From Solen grandis (taxonomy: Eukaryota; Mollusca; Bivalvia; Adapedonta; Solenidae): a stretch of DNA of 64,000 bases. Below are positions 12,889 to 24,671 of the stretch, piece after piece. The stretch lies in the NCBI GenBank assembly GCA_021229015.1, contig CM037783.1, positions 8,441,324 through 8,505,323 on the forward strand, given 5' to 3'. The notes beneath the pieces are model-generated. The model saw nothing but the letters and a program-made list of their open reading frames with translations, did no database searches and had not been told where the DNA came from. A program made the position numbers and the translations under genes. Numbering within the stretch: position 1 is the stretch's first letter; each line of letters starts with the position of its first letter.

Positions 12889-14921
12889 AAAAACGTCAGT
12901 CTGAAGAGATTAGACATCTCATGGAACGGGTTCTCAACCGAAGGGTCGGTGGGTATAGGTCGAGCCCTGGAGGAGAACCGCACACTGGTGGATCTGAATA
13001 TAGCTAATAACAGGATAGGCGTGGCCGGGGTGGGGTCTATACTGAAAGGCCTGCAACAGAATGATGGGCTCAAAGCCCTCCGGGTGAGTCGATGTTTTGA
13101 GTGGTTCATGATTCTACGTATACTGCCTAGGAGCAGATTTCCATTAAAAATCCCACTGTTGTCATTATTTACATTCAATGATTTAAAAAGTTTGTAGGAG
13201 AGGTGGAGATGTAGAGAAAGGAAATGACAGAGAATCGTAGAGCTATGGACGATGATAATGAAGAGTTGATAGCAAAGGAAGTAGAAGTATGGAAGATGAT
13301 TTGAGTGGACTGATTAACATATTTGCTATGTTCATTTTGTATTGAACCAACGCTGAAGTTATATCATGGCCTGGCTATGTACACTTAATACTTTTCTGTG
13401 TATTCAATTACCTTATATAGCGTATCCACAAATATTAAATATATTGGAGGCATGCTGACTTACGTCTTCATTACTGGGGGATCGAGATCCAGGTTTGTTC
13501 CTCGAACTTTTCATGTGTGGCAGCCTTCCGGCAGGCTTTCGATATCTCGATGGTTCTACTTGGGTGTTTTTGTGCCAGCGGGGTTTTCCTCCATCCGATA
13601 TTAGCTGAACGTCGCAACGACTGTAAACTCATAAGCAATAAGCAATACATACATCGTCGGAACTGCAATATGGGTACCACAGTTTCGCTGTTTTATCTCA
13701 AGTACTTTTCAAGCTTATGAATATCACTGGTTGCAGATCGGTCAAAACCCATACTCGCCGGAAGTCGCCTTCACAATCCTAAAAGCCATTGAACAATCTG
13801 AGAAATGTGTCTTGACAACACTCGACCTGACTGTGAGTACATGCAACAAACATTTGCTTCAAGAACATACATTAATAGGTGTATAGGGCTTTGATTTCAA
13901 GGTTGTTTTATTTTGCGTTTCCCCGATGATCAGTATGTTGCGGTTCCTTATTGCGCATATCAGTTGATTCCTCACTGAAATACAGTATATGTAAGTAATG
14001 CAAAGTTTTAATTAACATTATGCACTTGAGCATACTTATTTTACCTCGAGGGGCCTCCGTGGCCGAGAGGGTAAAGTCGCTGACTTTAACACTCACTCAG
14101 CCCCTCACCGCGTGGGTTCGAATCCTGACAGAGTCATTCGGATTTTCATGTGAGAAAACCTTCCAGCTGGCTTGCGGTAGGTCGGTGGTTCTACTCGGAT
14201 GCCTCCGTTCATTCGGGGTCTTCCTCCACCTGTAATTAGCTGGACGTTGCTATGTGACTGAAATACTGTCGAAGCGACGATAAACTCAAATAGTCAAGTC
14301 ATTTTACCTCGATTGGAAGCAAGTTTCACAAATTACTGTACTAACCCATTTGGACTGCCCAGTACCTGGTCAGGTTAGTTTTGTTAGTCTAGCTTTGAAG
14401 TTAAATTAAGACATGTACATTTTAGTAATGGAACTAATGTATGTCTGTAATAGAAAAAAAAAACGCTCTCTCTAACTAAATCTGGGTGTTTTTTAACATA
14501 TTATTGTGTTATATATTGTATTTTATACAATAGTGAGACTTAGATAAAAAAAAAGGTGTGTACTTCTATCCCTGTGCAATCCTGACCTTATTACGACCCA
14601 CCCCTCTGTATTTCCCACAGGATATCGCAATCAGGACGGACTTCCTCCAACTCTGGGATGAGATCAAGTCCAAGCGAGTACTTCCGCTTAGGATCACATT
14701 CGGGGCCGTGGTGAAAGCCCTGTCCGCCCCCTCCGCCGAGACGTACGATATAGACTGGAGGGACCCCGTCGTCCGTATGTTCAAGTTCATGCAGGACAAA
14801 GGTTACAGGGTCATCGACCTCCTGAAGCGGCTGGACAAGGACCGCAACTTCAGCGTGGACAGAGATGAGTTTAAACAGGGACTCATAGTAAGTGGAGTCT
14901 GTCTCTTAGATTGATTGATTG

Positions 14922-14961
<40 letters not shown>

Positions 14962-17779
14962 ACGGTCACACACTTTTGTCCCATTACTCAGAAGCTCGGA
15001 AACCTACTTGAAAACGGCACAACACTTAATTTTAGTAATAATACGCAGCAAAACTTCTTTGCGCAGCCTCATTATTTTTAACCACTGAATGTTTTTTTTT
15101 CTTTCGTTACTGCTAAAATGTTCTGTTTTACGTAGTTGATTGGTATATCGAATTGGTCAAAAGTTGAGTTAGACAACTACGCCGAATCGAGTAGAAATAC
15201 CAGTATAAGCTACAAGTATAATATACTCGTATTTCTACTCGTATCAGCGCAGATGTCTAACCCAACTTTTGATTATGTATGCATGAACGGGGATACAATA
15301 TATATGAATTTAAAAAAAAAATATGCATACATGTAAATATGAATTGCGTCATTCCGATAGGCAGAAGACATTCCAATGACAGAATGCACAGCTGGATGAA
15401 GTAATCGAGAGGCTCGACAAAAATGGCGACGGGGAGGTGGATTTGGCGTGAGTAATCTCCCCGATTTAAATTGCGAAACAGGTTACCTCCCTTGAAAGCA
15501 CCCCACCATTTCTGGTCGGGGTATTTTAACGTAATAGATATCAACATTTAATTCTAAACCATGTGCAGGAAAATGAATGGTGTCTGAATTTAGGGAGGCA
15601 CAAAAATGTACCCTTAAACATTTGGACAGTTAGAAGTAGACAAAGGGAAGTAATCGTTCTTAAAGGTTTTAATATATAGGCAAAACTATAACACACTAAC
15701 TACGTGTCGTGAAAGAAACTAACCACTTTAATATATAATTCAACAAATATTATACATGTTTTTGTGGGCTAATTTATTGATCAGTAACTCATATTGGTTT
15801 CAAACCTGTATTTCTTCCAGAATCGCAATGTTTGTGACCGTGAAACACAAACCTGGGTAATTGACAGTGTGCGCAATTTTTTTCCTGTTGGATATATCCG
15901 AAACCATTTAACAATTCTGGCCAACATAGTGAAATCTTTTTTATCTTAATTTTTTTTATTTTTGGGCATGTTTTATTTTTTCAACTGAAAATCAAGCTTT
16001 CCAGTTATGCACCTTAAATATCTTAAAATCTCTGTTACTCATTTTGATGTTTATCAACATATTGAAGTAACCATAACATTCTTTATTTATCATTATTATT
16101 TATTATTATTTATTTAACATTATTTGTTGAATTAAAGGTCGTCTGAAGTTATGAATAAATGTATGTTATAATGGATCATAAGATTATAGTGTACTTGACT
16201 GACCAAATTAACATGTCTTCATATGAAATAGTTGTAGTTGTGATTATCTGTGATGTTACATGATGAGAATACAAGCACAACGTAAGAATTGATCACTCAG
16301 GAACTATACACATGTACTTCCAAATACTGGTATCATTTCTTGTAATTAAAACTAATTTCAAAAATTATTTTTTCTTCCTCGCAACTATAAGTAAATGTTT
16401 TACTTTTTTTTTTTTGGGGGGGGGGGGATTTCACTCTGCTAAAGATACTATGGCTATAATGAGCCGTTTTCATTCATTTGATTGTTTTGTTTTTATTTCG
16501 AATATAAAGGTATATTAATGAATTTGTATTAACAGTTTTTTTAAGTACCAGTCTAGAGTGACTAGTATCCATATAAAGATAATTATTAAAAAAGAATCAA
16601 AACACCAGGCAACACCAGGAGATAACTTATTTGTATTTTGATGAAAAAGCTAACCCTCCGAAGCTGTAATATAGAAAGGGTTGTCTTTCATGTGCTTGTA
16701 ATCTTATAGACGTCAGTATAGCTTTTAGTTGTACGTGCTTTCCATACTAATATACTAATACTACTAACACTTTCTTTTGTTTTAAGTCTCTTCAGGAAGC
16801 TTGTGCGGGTACGTATTATAATATCAAATGCGTATTAGTAAGAATATTACCCTTTCATTCCTAAATAAAACTCACACAATTTGGTACCATGGAAACATTT
16901 TCAATAAAGTAGAGCAATTCCATTTAAACTTAATATATACTGAATTAGTTTACGAAAGAGTTACTATGTACGTAGATCTATCAAATGCTGTGAAATTCAT
17001 AAGTATTTTTTTTATAACACATCAATTACATTCTACTTAGAAGCACACTAAAATGCTGTAAAATGATTGCAAAGGACATTTCTATTTAACGACGATTTAG
17101 TCTGATGCTTTTAATGGTTTCGAAACACCTTGATCATTGTTCACTTATCATTAAGAAAATTTGAATATATTGATATTCTCCTTAACCCTTTACTTCATAT
17201 CGAGAGGTGAGCTTATTTTGACGCATTAACAAACAGTGTAGACCAAGATTAGACAATTCCTTTAGGAGCTGTCTGATCAGGGTGTCCTTTGTTTGCTTAT
17301 AAACTCAACAACTTTTCTAATTGGTCACCCTTTGATTTTGATATTTTTCAATACTGGTGAATATATTGATGGTAAATCATCACAATTGAGTTATTTTAAA
17401 ATGATTTCTATTTGTAATAAACAGTTCTTTAATTTAAATACATTAGATTTTCATACACTTATTTTCCTTGTGATATTTTGATGAAATTATCAGGTGACCA
17501 ATTAGAAAAGTTGTTGAGTATACATGTAAAATATTTAGCTCAGATAATTAATATTCATGAAGTACAAATTTGAACATGAATATTCATGAAGTAAAGGGTT
17601 GAAAATGTACAGCCGTTTTTAAGATATCTAATCATATTCTGTATCTTACACACAGAGAATTAATCCAGGGAGAGAAAATCTTCAAGAAGAAAATGCGGGC
17701 CCGGATGAGGAGACTGTTGAAAAACGGCCCGCAAGTGGATGAATCTACACAAAAGTTGATGAAAATAGCAGAACTATGA
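12889..17779 (+). CDS. Leucine-rich-repeat / EF-hand protein gene (3' part), LRRC74-like
   Basis: Exons read from sequence: 12889-13083 (65 codons, phase 0), 13737-13832 (32 codons), 14621-14887 (89 codons), 15361-15447 (acceptor uncertain), microexon 16787-16808, last exon from about 17656. Donors are GTGAGT, GTGAGT, GTAAGT, GTGAGT and GTACGT. The first two exons encode ribonuclease-inhibitor-type LRRs (LKRLDISWNGF, LVDLNIANNRIG, LTTLDL). The third encodes a helical linker and a full EF-hand loop, DKDRNFSVDRDE. Exon 4 plus the microexon encode a second loop, DKNGDGEVDLAL, which lacks the usual acidic residue at position 12. LRR followed by paired EF-hands recalls LRRC74-type proteins; this is family inference. 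Exon 4 carries one extra base near 15385 that breaks the frame. In the last exon, a basic 40-residue frame (stop at 17779) competes with the frame predicted by splicing (stop about 17742). The 5' end is missing. Confidence 0.72.
13480..13665 (+). repeat. Degenerate SINE related to the 251-bp family
   Basis: The segment from TTTTCATGTGTGGCAGCC through GGTTCTACTTGGGTG, TTTTCCTCCATCC and ATTAGCTGAACGTCGC parallels the body of the intact SINEs (14050-14300 and 22278-24721) at lower identity. The tRNA-like head is not clearly preserved. It lies in the first visible intron of the LRR/EF-hand gene, just upstream of the exon at 13737. Confidence 0.6.
14050..14300 (+). mobile_element. tRNA-derived SINE, full-length copy 1
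   Basis: This 251-bp element has a tRNA-like head with a Pol III A-box (GTGGCCGAGAGG) and a perfect B-box (GGTTCGAATCC). The long variable region suggests a Ser/Leu-type ancestor. The body ends in CTGTCGAAGCGACGATAAAC. A 12-bp target duplication, ATTTTACCTCGA, sits at 14038-14049 and 14301-14312. It lies in an LRR/EF-hand gene intron, in the sense direction. Confidence 0.92.
14911..14961 (+). repeat. (GATT)n microsatellite
   Basis: About twelve GATT units with one interruption (TTTT), just after the donor of the 14621-14887 exon. Confidence 0.95.
15157..15272. mobile_element. Short palindromic (fold-back) element
   Basis: The left end TCAAAAGTTGAGTTAGACA pairs with TGTCTAACCCAACTTTTGA at the right end (one mismatch). 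The inner GAGTAGAAATAC pairs with GTATTTCTACTC. The 116-bp unit is almost a complete hairpin, lies in an intron and has no coding capacity. Confidence 0.75.
17186..17598. mobile_element. piggyBac-like MITE (413 bp)
   Basis: The ends are CCCTTTACTTCAT and its complement ATGAAGTAAAGGG. TTAA precedes the left end (17182-17185) and TTGA, one change from TTAA, follows the right end (17599-17602). An inner inverted pair, CTCAACAACTTTTCTAATTG and its complement, extends the fold-back. TTAA targets and CCCT termini are typical of piggyBac-type elements; the assignment is inference. It lies in the last intron of the LRR/EF-hand gene. Confidence 0.7.
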
Positions 17780-18345
17780 CCCATTCTGTCATAAACATGA
17801 AATTAGAAAAACATATCAGAAGTTCATATTTATGTGTCGTGGCAAAATATACTTAAACTGGATCGGGACAACGGCCATTACTGTGTGCATGTACAGCCAA
17901 ACCTGTCTTAAGGGACTAGTCAAACGTCTAAGATAAAATAGCGGATTGGAGCAGGTGGTTGCTGTATGAAGAATCATTATCTTTACATAAAGCTGGCTGT
18001 TCAGAGCAGGTTGGCTAATTGAAACTTTGGTCGCTATTGCAAGTTTAATTGCATATACAGGTCCTTGACTGGAAATATATGGGCAATTTTTCTGTTGCTG
18101 TTGATTTCATTTAGGCCTACGCATGCAGTTAATTCTTCTGGGGAGGAAAGCAACAACGGGGATTGATGACGATTTTGCGTGCATTTTACTTGCAAATCAT
18201 CAAAATAAAGTACATGTATGTGTAATTCACACTGTTACAAGAAAATATTTTTGCTTTCTTATATGTTATCTTTCGAACGTTATACACACGTTTATGGAAC
18301 AATGGTAAATAGACTTAAAAAAAGAGAATGCCCATGTAACGGATA

Positions 18346-18768
18346 CAGCAAACCCCGCTTATAACGAATGGACCTCGGGCCTGGTGAACATGAAATAATC
18401 CGATGTTCGATATACGCGTGTGTATGTGAAGAATTTATAGAAGGGGAAATTTCGTGTCAGAAAAATGTTCGCTTTAGATTCCGATAATTCACACTGATAT
18501 ATTTCATGTTTTTTGGTGAAAAAAAACAACAACAAAAAACAAAAAAAAACAAAAAAACAAATGAAAAATAACACAGGAGAAAATCAATTGAGAGGTACAA
18601 ACATTGTCGAAAAAAAGCAATAAATAAAACATTTGTTTGTTTCTTTCTTGTTAGCTCTATTTTCTTTCATTTGTTTTCTTAGATTTGTTTCATGACTATG
18701 CATAAATACGAAACTGTCAACAAATATCCTCTATATATCATGTTTCGTTATATATGTGGAGTCTACTG
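18346..18768. mobile_element. Tc1/mariner- or pogo-like MITE (423 bp)
   Basis: The left terminus CAGCAAACCCCGCTTATAAC matches the complement of the right terminus (starting CAGTAGACTCCA, then TATAACGA) with several changes. Both ends are flanked by TA (18344-18345 and 18769-18770), the target duplication of this superfamily. No transposase is present. Confidence 0.65.
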
Positions 18769-18915
18769 TAACTGATAAATAACCCAACACCGTGTTCATA
18801 TTTCATTTGCTTGAATGTACTGTTGAACTACTCAGCTTGGTCATTAATGGTACAGATTTTCATACACTGTTTCGAAAAAAATGAAAGGACACAATCGTAA
18901 CTTTGACTTGAACTT

Positions 18916-19609
18916 GGTGCAGTTTGACCTGATGAATGTAGGAATGTGTGCACTGTGACTAAGTTACTGGTGCAGTTTGACCTGATGAATGTAGGAATGT
19001 GTGCACTGTGACTAGGTTACTGGTGCAGTTTGTCCTGATGAATGTAGGAATGTGTGCACTGCGACTAAGTTACTGGTGCAGTTTGACCTGATGAATGTAG
19101 GAATGTGTGCACTGTGACTAAGTTACTGGTGCAGTTTGACCTGATGAATGTAGGATTGTGTGCACTGTGACTAAGTTACTGGTGCAGTTTGACCTGATGA
19201 ATGTAGGAATGTGTGCACTGTGACTAAGTTACTGGTGCAGTTTGACCTGATGAATGTAGGATTGTGTGCACTGTGACTAGGTTACTGGTGCAGTTTGACC
19301 TGATGAATGTAGTATTGTGTGCACTGTGACTAAGTTACTGGTGCAGTTTGACCTGATGAATGTAGGAATGTGTGCACTGTGACTAAGTTACTGGTGCAGT
19401 TTGACCTGATGAATGTAGGATTGTGTGCACTGTGACTAAGTTACTGGTGCAGTTTGACCTGATGAATGTAGGAATGTGTGCACTGTGACTAAGTTACTGG
19501 TGCAGTTTGACCTGATGAATGTAGGAATGTGTGCACTGTGACTAAGTTACTGGTGCAGTTTGACCTGATGAATGTAGGAATGTGTGCACTGTGACTAAGT
19601 TACTGGTGC
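18916..19609 (+). repeat. Minisatellite, 53-bp unit, 13 copies
   Basis: Units begin GGTGCAGTTTGACCTGATGA and repeat every 53 bases exactly, from 18916 to 19604, followed by a 5-base stub. Units differ at a few sites (AGGAATG, AGGATTG or AGTATTG; TAAGTT or TAGGTT), which would allow unit phasing. It lies about 1.1 kb beyond the end of the LRR/EF-hand gene. There is no spacer diversity, so this is not a CRISPR-like array. Confidence 0.97.
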
Positions 19610-20942
19610 TTATTTTGATGTAGGTTATGATGACGTGTATTATTGTGATGAAAAAAAAAGATTAAAAGTGAAATTCAGTGTCCGTATAGTAATAAATTTA
19701 TGTATATCTTGAATTCAAAAGCCCTAGATGGACTGAGGTTATCATGCAGTTTAATCGCTAAAACTTTTTATTCCATCAAAAAGCAACATTATGCCCATCA
19801 GCCCCCGAATGGTTAAATATGCAATCTATTTTTAGAACGCTATGTAAGAGGCTGTACTGTCGAGTATCCACCATTTAATTTACATCTTTGACTTTTATTA
19901 TCGGTGATCGGTTCAGTGGGAGAATTTGATGTTGTTCGCTATAAACTTCCTTAGTGTCCCAGCTTGCTTGCTTGGCGGGTGGGGCATTGAACTGGAGATC
20001 TTAGAAAAAATAGATGTGAAATGTAGACTTGCTCGGCGAGTTCAGAACATGGCAGAGGGTAGTGTATTTAGTCATTCTTATTGGACGAAGCTGGAGGGAG
20101 ATTTTTTAATGTGTTTCGGTGTATTATAAGGAAATACGGAAAAACAAGTTAAATTAAAAATGGTAATTTCACTGTTTCAAACAGTGACAATTGCCATTTT
20201 TATTATTTTCGCCGTTTTGTAATGGGACTACTAAAAGACAATATCGTAATTTTTTAAGACATTTCAATTTTGATTTCTACTTTGAAATAGTAAATTCTTC
20301 ACGAAATATCCGAAAGAAATGTTGATTACACGCTTTCCTTGTGTTCATATATTGGACTATTTTTAGACCGAATAACGATTCATGCGACTTCGAGAATTTG
20401 AGGTTCCCTACAGGGTAAAATTTATGATGAACTTAGTAACATTGTGTAAAGTGTCGCAGAAAGGCATTAAATGGCCATAAGCTAGGACTTTAAGAAAGTT
20501 TATAGCCCACAACACCCATTCCTGCGCCACTCCTCACTCGATGAATTAAAGAACATATTTCGCTGAAAGAAATAATAATCCTCTATATTATAATTTCATA
20601 ATTCATTTTAACATTTAGGACTCTGGCTGAACTATTAGCGCCAGATAGCAGGACTTAGTCAGCGAATCAAGAAATCCTTGGGCACCAGTCAACAGTAAAA
20701 ATCTATAAATGTTTTACTGAATTTACTTCCTCGTCTGTTGAAATTAAACATACATACAAATAGCCGTCAGCGGATAAAATTAACGTGATTGAAGTCAATG
20801 CAGGTATTCCCATTTTCAAGGTGACATTAATTTCAAGTCGTTCAAAAAGATGACGTACCGGGTCACCGGTGTAGAACTATAAACAGTAATACCGGTATAA
20901 AGCTTTGGTTTGCCGTGGCCGATGGTTGGCAGTGGTTAGCGC
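19610..20942. other. Intergenic, no gene seen
   Basis: AT-rich sequence with no convincing exon. An imperfect hairpin of about 22-base arms at 20156-20202 (AAAAATGGTAATTTCACTG against its complement) is the only structure noted. The 67-codon frame at 19926-20129 has no recognisable domain. Confidence 0.5.
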
Positions 20943-21411
20943 TAGTGGTGAGCTGATTAATCATAAAGTCAACGAATCAGTGACGAGCTACTGGTTGACG
21001 TGACGATGACGACGAAAATAATTCGTTGACGAACTATTGACCAAAAAAGGGGTGTTGTTAATATTTCAACGCGCATCTGATTGGGTAATTTCATTAATTT
21101 GATAAATTGATACTTGCAAAGTTGCACTTTGCACATCGATGGCCTCTGGTTGTAACCTCTTATACTTTATCTCGGTTCAATGTTTATACATGTATTTGAA
21201 TATTTGAGAAATTAACATCTATACCTAATACATATCTATATAATCTATATAGTACAGAATACTTTATTTTCATGTTGTACAGTAAGAGAGTTTTAATAGG
21301 CATTTACTCCAAACATGGTATATTTGGTATTTAATCATGATTAATCAATTAATCAGTGACTTTTGTCTCTGATTAATCGACGAATATTTTTTCGACTGAT
21401 TCCAATCACTA
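20943..21411. mobile_element. hAT-like MITE inserted in a tRNA-like sequence
   Basis: The ends are TAGTGGTGAG and, read inward from the right, TAGTGATTGG. A perfect 8-bp duplication, GTTAGCGC, flanks it at 20935-20942 and 21412-21419. An 8-bp duplication with TAGNG-type ends is the hAT signature. Subterminal TGATTAATC motifs occur on both sides. Removing the element restores CAGTGGTTAGCGCACTGG, which looks like the A-box region of a tRNA-derived repeat. Confidence 0.78.
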
Positions 21412-21437
21412 GTTAGCGCACTGGCTTCTCTGTAGCA

Positions 21438-21605
21438 ACGTTAAATATCGTACCAATGCTTAATGTCGCAAGGCTGACGTTAAATGACGCAACCAACACT
21501 ACATGTCGCAAAGCCCCCTGACGTTATATGTCGCATCTGTGACGACAAATGTCGCAAAAAATTGTACTGCCGCTATATGTCGCAACATCAACTCTAAATG
21601 TCGCA
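21438..21605 (+). repeat. Array of ATGTCGCA motifs with about 21-bp spacing
   Basis: Seven (A/T)ATG(T/A)CGCA-type motifs end at 21470, 21491, 21510, 21535, 21556, 21584 and 21605, with a weaker one (ATATCGTA) near 21450. Spacings are 21, 19, 25, 21, 28 and 21. Spacers share only short pieces such as ACGTTA. It follows directly after the tRNA-like sequence split by the hAT-like element. Confidence 0.8.
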
Positions 21606-22266
21606 CCCCTTTATGAGCACTCTTTTGTAGTATTACTGACCTGGTTTTCACGTAACAGTGAGCTAGGGGTTATCGGAATGAACCGGGCACTACCATAAAG
21701 TCCCAGTCCTTACTCTGCCAGTTTGAGAAATAGACTCTTTTCTTTTGAGTAGATATGGAGTATATCTCATTAAAAAAAATATTAATTTGAAATTATATCA
21801 CTTTGAGGTTAGATATATTCTATATCTACAATACACAAGCACATTTTAAATTATCAAATTAGATCATGGAAACAACAACAACGATAGTGATGGAATAAAA
21901 GTTTTTCTTTCACCACAGCAGACCGGGGACAGTGGTGATCTGAAATATATGTATATCACTCACTGCACGTGCGGGCAGAATATAAAATATATTCAACTAA
22001 ATACTTCATTGGTTTTATTAGAGCAAGTTCTTCCCTCTGGCAATCTATCTTTCACAGTCATTCCATTTCATAAACTATTCCCTTTTTCAAATTCTCTACC
22101 GGCTTCCTGAATCAAATGGGGACAGAGGGACATTATTGGGAAATATTAAATGTAAGCTGAGACTTTGAAGGAGAATGTGTGTGAAGAGATGACTTTTTTT
22201 AAGAAAGAAACATTGCAGGCGGTTAAGTGGTTAAGAAAATGCTGCTAGTGAAGAAGAGGCTGAAAG
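21606..22266. other. Intergenic, no gene seen
   Basis: No exon, TIR pair or tandem repeat is recognised in this AT-rich interval before the split SINE. Confidence 0.45.
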
Positions 22267-22482
22267 AAAGTATGATGGGGGCCTCCGTGGCCGAGAGGGT
22301 GAAGTCACTAACTTATACACTCACTCAGCCCCTTATCGCGTGGGTTCGAATCCCGACAGGGTCATTTGGATTTTCATGTAAGGAAGCCTTCCAGCTGGCT
22401 TGCGGTAGGTCGGTGGTTCTACCTGGATGCCTCCGTACATTCTGGGTCTTCCTCCACCTGTAATTAGCTGGACGTCGCTATG

Positions 22483-24671
22483 ATTTCAGATTTTATTGAT
22501 ACTCTCAGTACAATATACAATTGTAAACATGAGGTAATACATAATCAATATATATCGAACGAGGCATACATTCATACATACATATACAAGGTAAGTAATT
22601 TTGATGTATTGAAATAATCAGGTAAAGAAAATATGTTGTTGAAAGTTTAAGAATGAGGGAGAACTCTCATTAAACTGTCCTATATTAAACATAAATACGA
22701 TTAAAAACTAATAATAATTTTATGGAAACAATATTAATTTGTAGCTGCTAATATATGTTTTACAAAAAGTGTTAGTTTTCTAAATTGTTGAGCATTCGTT
22801 GTATTCATTAAACTTATAAACTTAACAAAACTTGGTCTAGTGTAGAAATATTTATTCAAATATTGTTTACGTTTTTCTAAGAACTCAGGGCATTCAATAA
22901 TATAATGGTATTCATCTCCTATTGTAAGATTACATTTAGCACATGTTCTATTTTCATATGGGATATTATTCCATCTGCCTGTTTCACAGGGTAATTTATG
23001 ATTTCTTGTTCTGAATTTTGCGTAACTTTTTATATTTAAATCATACGTCTTTTTAAGTAATTTTCCATCTCAAATTTAGTCATAACTAAGGTGTAAAATC
23101 TACAGCTATTACATGAACTAATTTTACTATACCAGTCATTTATAAAAATATCTTTTAGTTTTTGTTTGACAGAGTATACTAACCATTTTTAAATCCAGTT
23201 TTAATCAATATATATTTTACATTTTGTAACCATTTGAAATTATTACTATCATTTAATGTTTTTGCGGCATTATTATATTTATTTAGGGTTAGCATATATA
23301 CTTTTGTGGCGAGTTTTGGAATAGAAGGTTGGACTAGGTTTGCCCAATATTTCATAATTCTAGTTTCAATATCAATTTGGATTGGAAATACACCTGTTTC
23401 ACCATATACCATAGCTGTTGGGGTCGACTCTTTAAATGATAATATGTACTTTAGAAATTTTAATTGAACTCTTTCTATTATCTCATTATTTCCCATACCC
23501 CATATTTCACATCCATAAAGTAATATTGGCTTTACTAATTTATCAAATAGGTCAATTTGCATGTTTACAGGTAGACAGAGATGTTTAGATTTTTTAATCA
23601 AGCTATACATTGCCTTTGATGCTTGATTAGAAATATATTTCTTTGTGTTTTTAAAAGAACCAGAACTGTTAAGGTATATACCTAAGTATTTATATTCTTT
23701 AACAATTTCAATAGAACGATTATTATATTTAAAATTATATGTCGTATTTCTTCTTGATGAGAATACTAATATTTTCGTTTTCTCAATGTTCACTTTTAAC
23801 TTCCAAGTTTCACAATAATCAAAATAAATATTAAGACTTTTTTGGAGATCTTCTGCAGATTCGCTAACTATGACTGTATCATCTGCGTATAGTAGTATAT
23901 AAAGCTTCAGGTATATAGATAACTGTTCATCACTACAATCTATTCCGTTAGCTCCCTTGTCTACGAAAAAATTATGCAGGTCATTTAAATATAGGGAAAA
24001 TAAAATAGGTGAAAGATTCTCGCCTTGCCTGACACCGATATTACTAGAGAAATATTCTGAAAAATTACCATTTGCTTTGATGCAGGACTTAATTGACTTA
24101 TACATATTTTTAATAACAGTTAAAAATTTCCCCCCTATTTTGTATTCAATTAATTTTGCCCAGAGGCCATTGCGCCAAACAGTATCAAAAGCAGCTTTAA
24201 GGTCAATGAAGGCACAAAATAATTTCTTCTTTTTATATTTCACCATTTCGAACAATGAATATAGGACGAACATATTGTCAACTGTTGAATGAAATGCACG
24301 GAACCCTGATTGGAATTCGCTCATCAAATCTTCAGTTATAACAACTTCTTGTAAACGTTTATTAAGTATTGCTGTAAATAATTTACCTAGACAGCTTAGT
24401 AAAGTAATTGGTCTATAGTTTTCAGCAAGTTTAGGATCTCCTTTATTTTTAAAAATTGGTTGTATTATACCTTTTGTCCACGTTTCTGGCACAAGACCTG
24501 TGTTTAAAACTAGATTAAATAACTTAACATATGTCTGATCAAAAAGCGTCAGTGTTTGTTTTATATGTTCGTTTAATATCTTGTCTATACCACTTGCCTT
24601 TCCATTCTTTAAACTTTTAACTGTGTCATGGACCTCTTTAAGTGTTATTGGTGCATTTAATGTTTCACTAA
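22483..24671 (-). mobile_element. 5'-truncated LINE (jockey/CR1-like) inside the SINE
   Basis: A 2.19-kb insert in minus orientation, flanked by TATG at 22479-22482 and 24672-24675 as a short target duplication. It carries most of a reverse-transcriptase domain. Past the stop at 23179, in shifted frames, comes a C-terminal part with a CxxC...H...C motif (RTCAKCNLTIGDEYHYIIEC). No endonuclease domain is present, so the copy is truncated at the 5' end. The 3' end is at 22483. Assignment to the jockey/CR1 group is from general likeness only. Confidence 0.88.
23179..24671 (-). pseudogene. LINE reverse transcriptase fragment
   Basis: The open frame extends from 24708 to 23179 (509 codons), but its first 12 residues are read from SINE DNA, so the LINE part starts at 24671. 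RT motifs appear in order: FIDLKAAFDTVW (residues 167-178), GVRQGENLSPILFSLYLNDL (225-244) and LYADDTVI (273-280, the YADD catalytic motif). A stop at 23179 and a further frameshift near 23060 separate it from the zinc-knuckle-like C terminus at about 22740-23060. It cannot be autonomous. Confidence 0.9.

Noticed and set aside
18916..19609. CRISPR array
   Set aside because: Units are contiguous with no unique spacers; this is a eukaryotic minisatellite.
19926..20129. 67-codon frame
   Set aside because: No splice context, no domain, length expected by chance.
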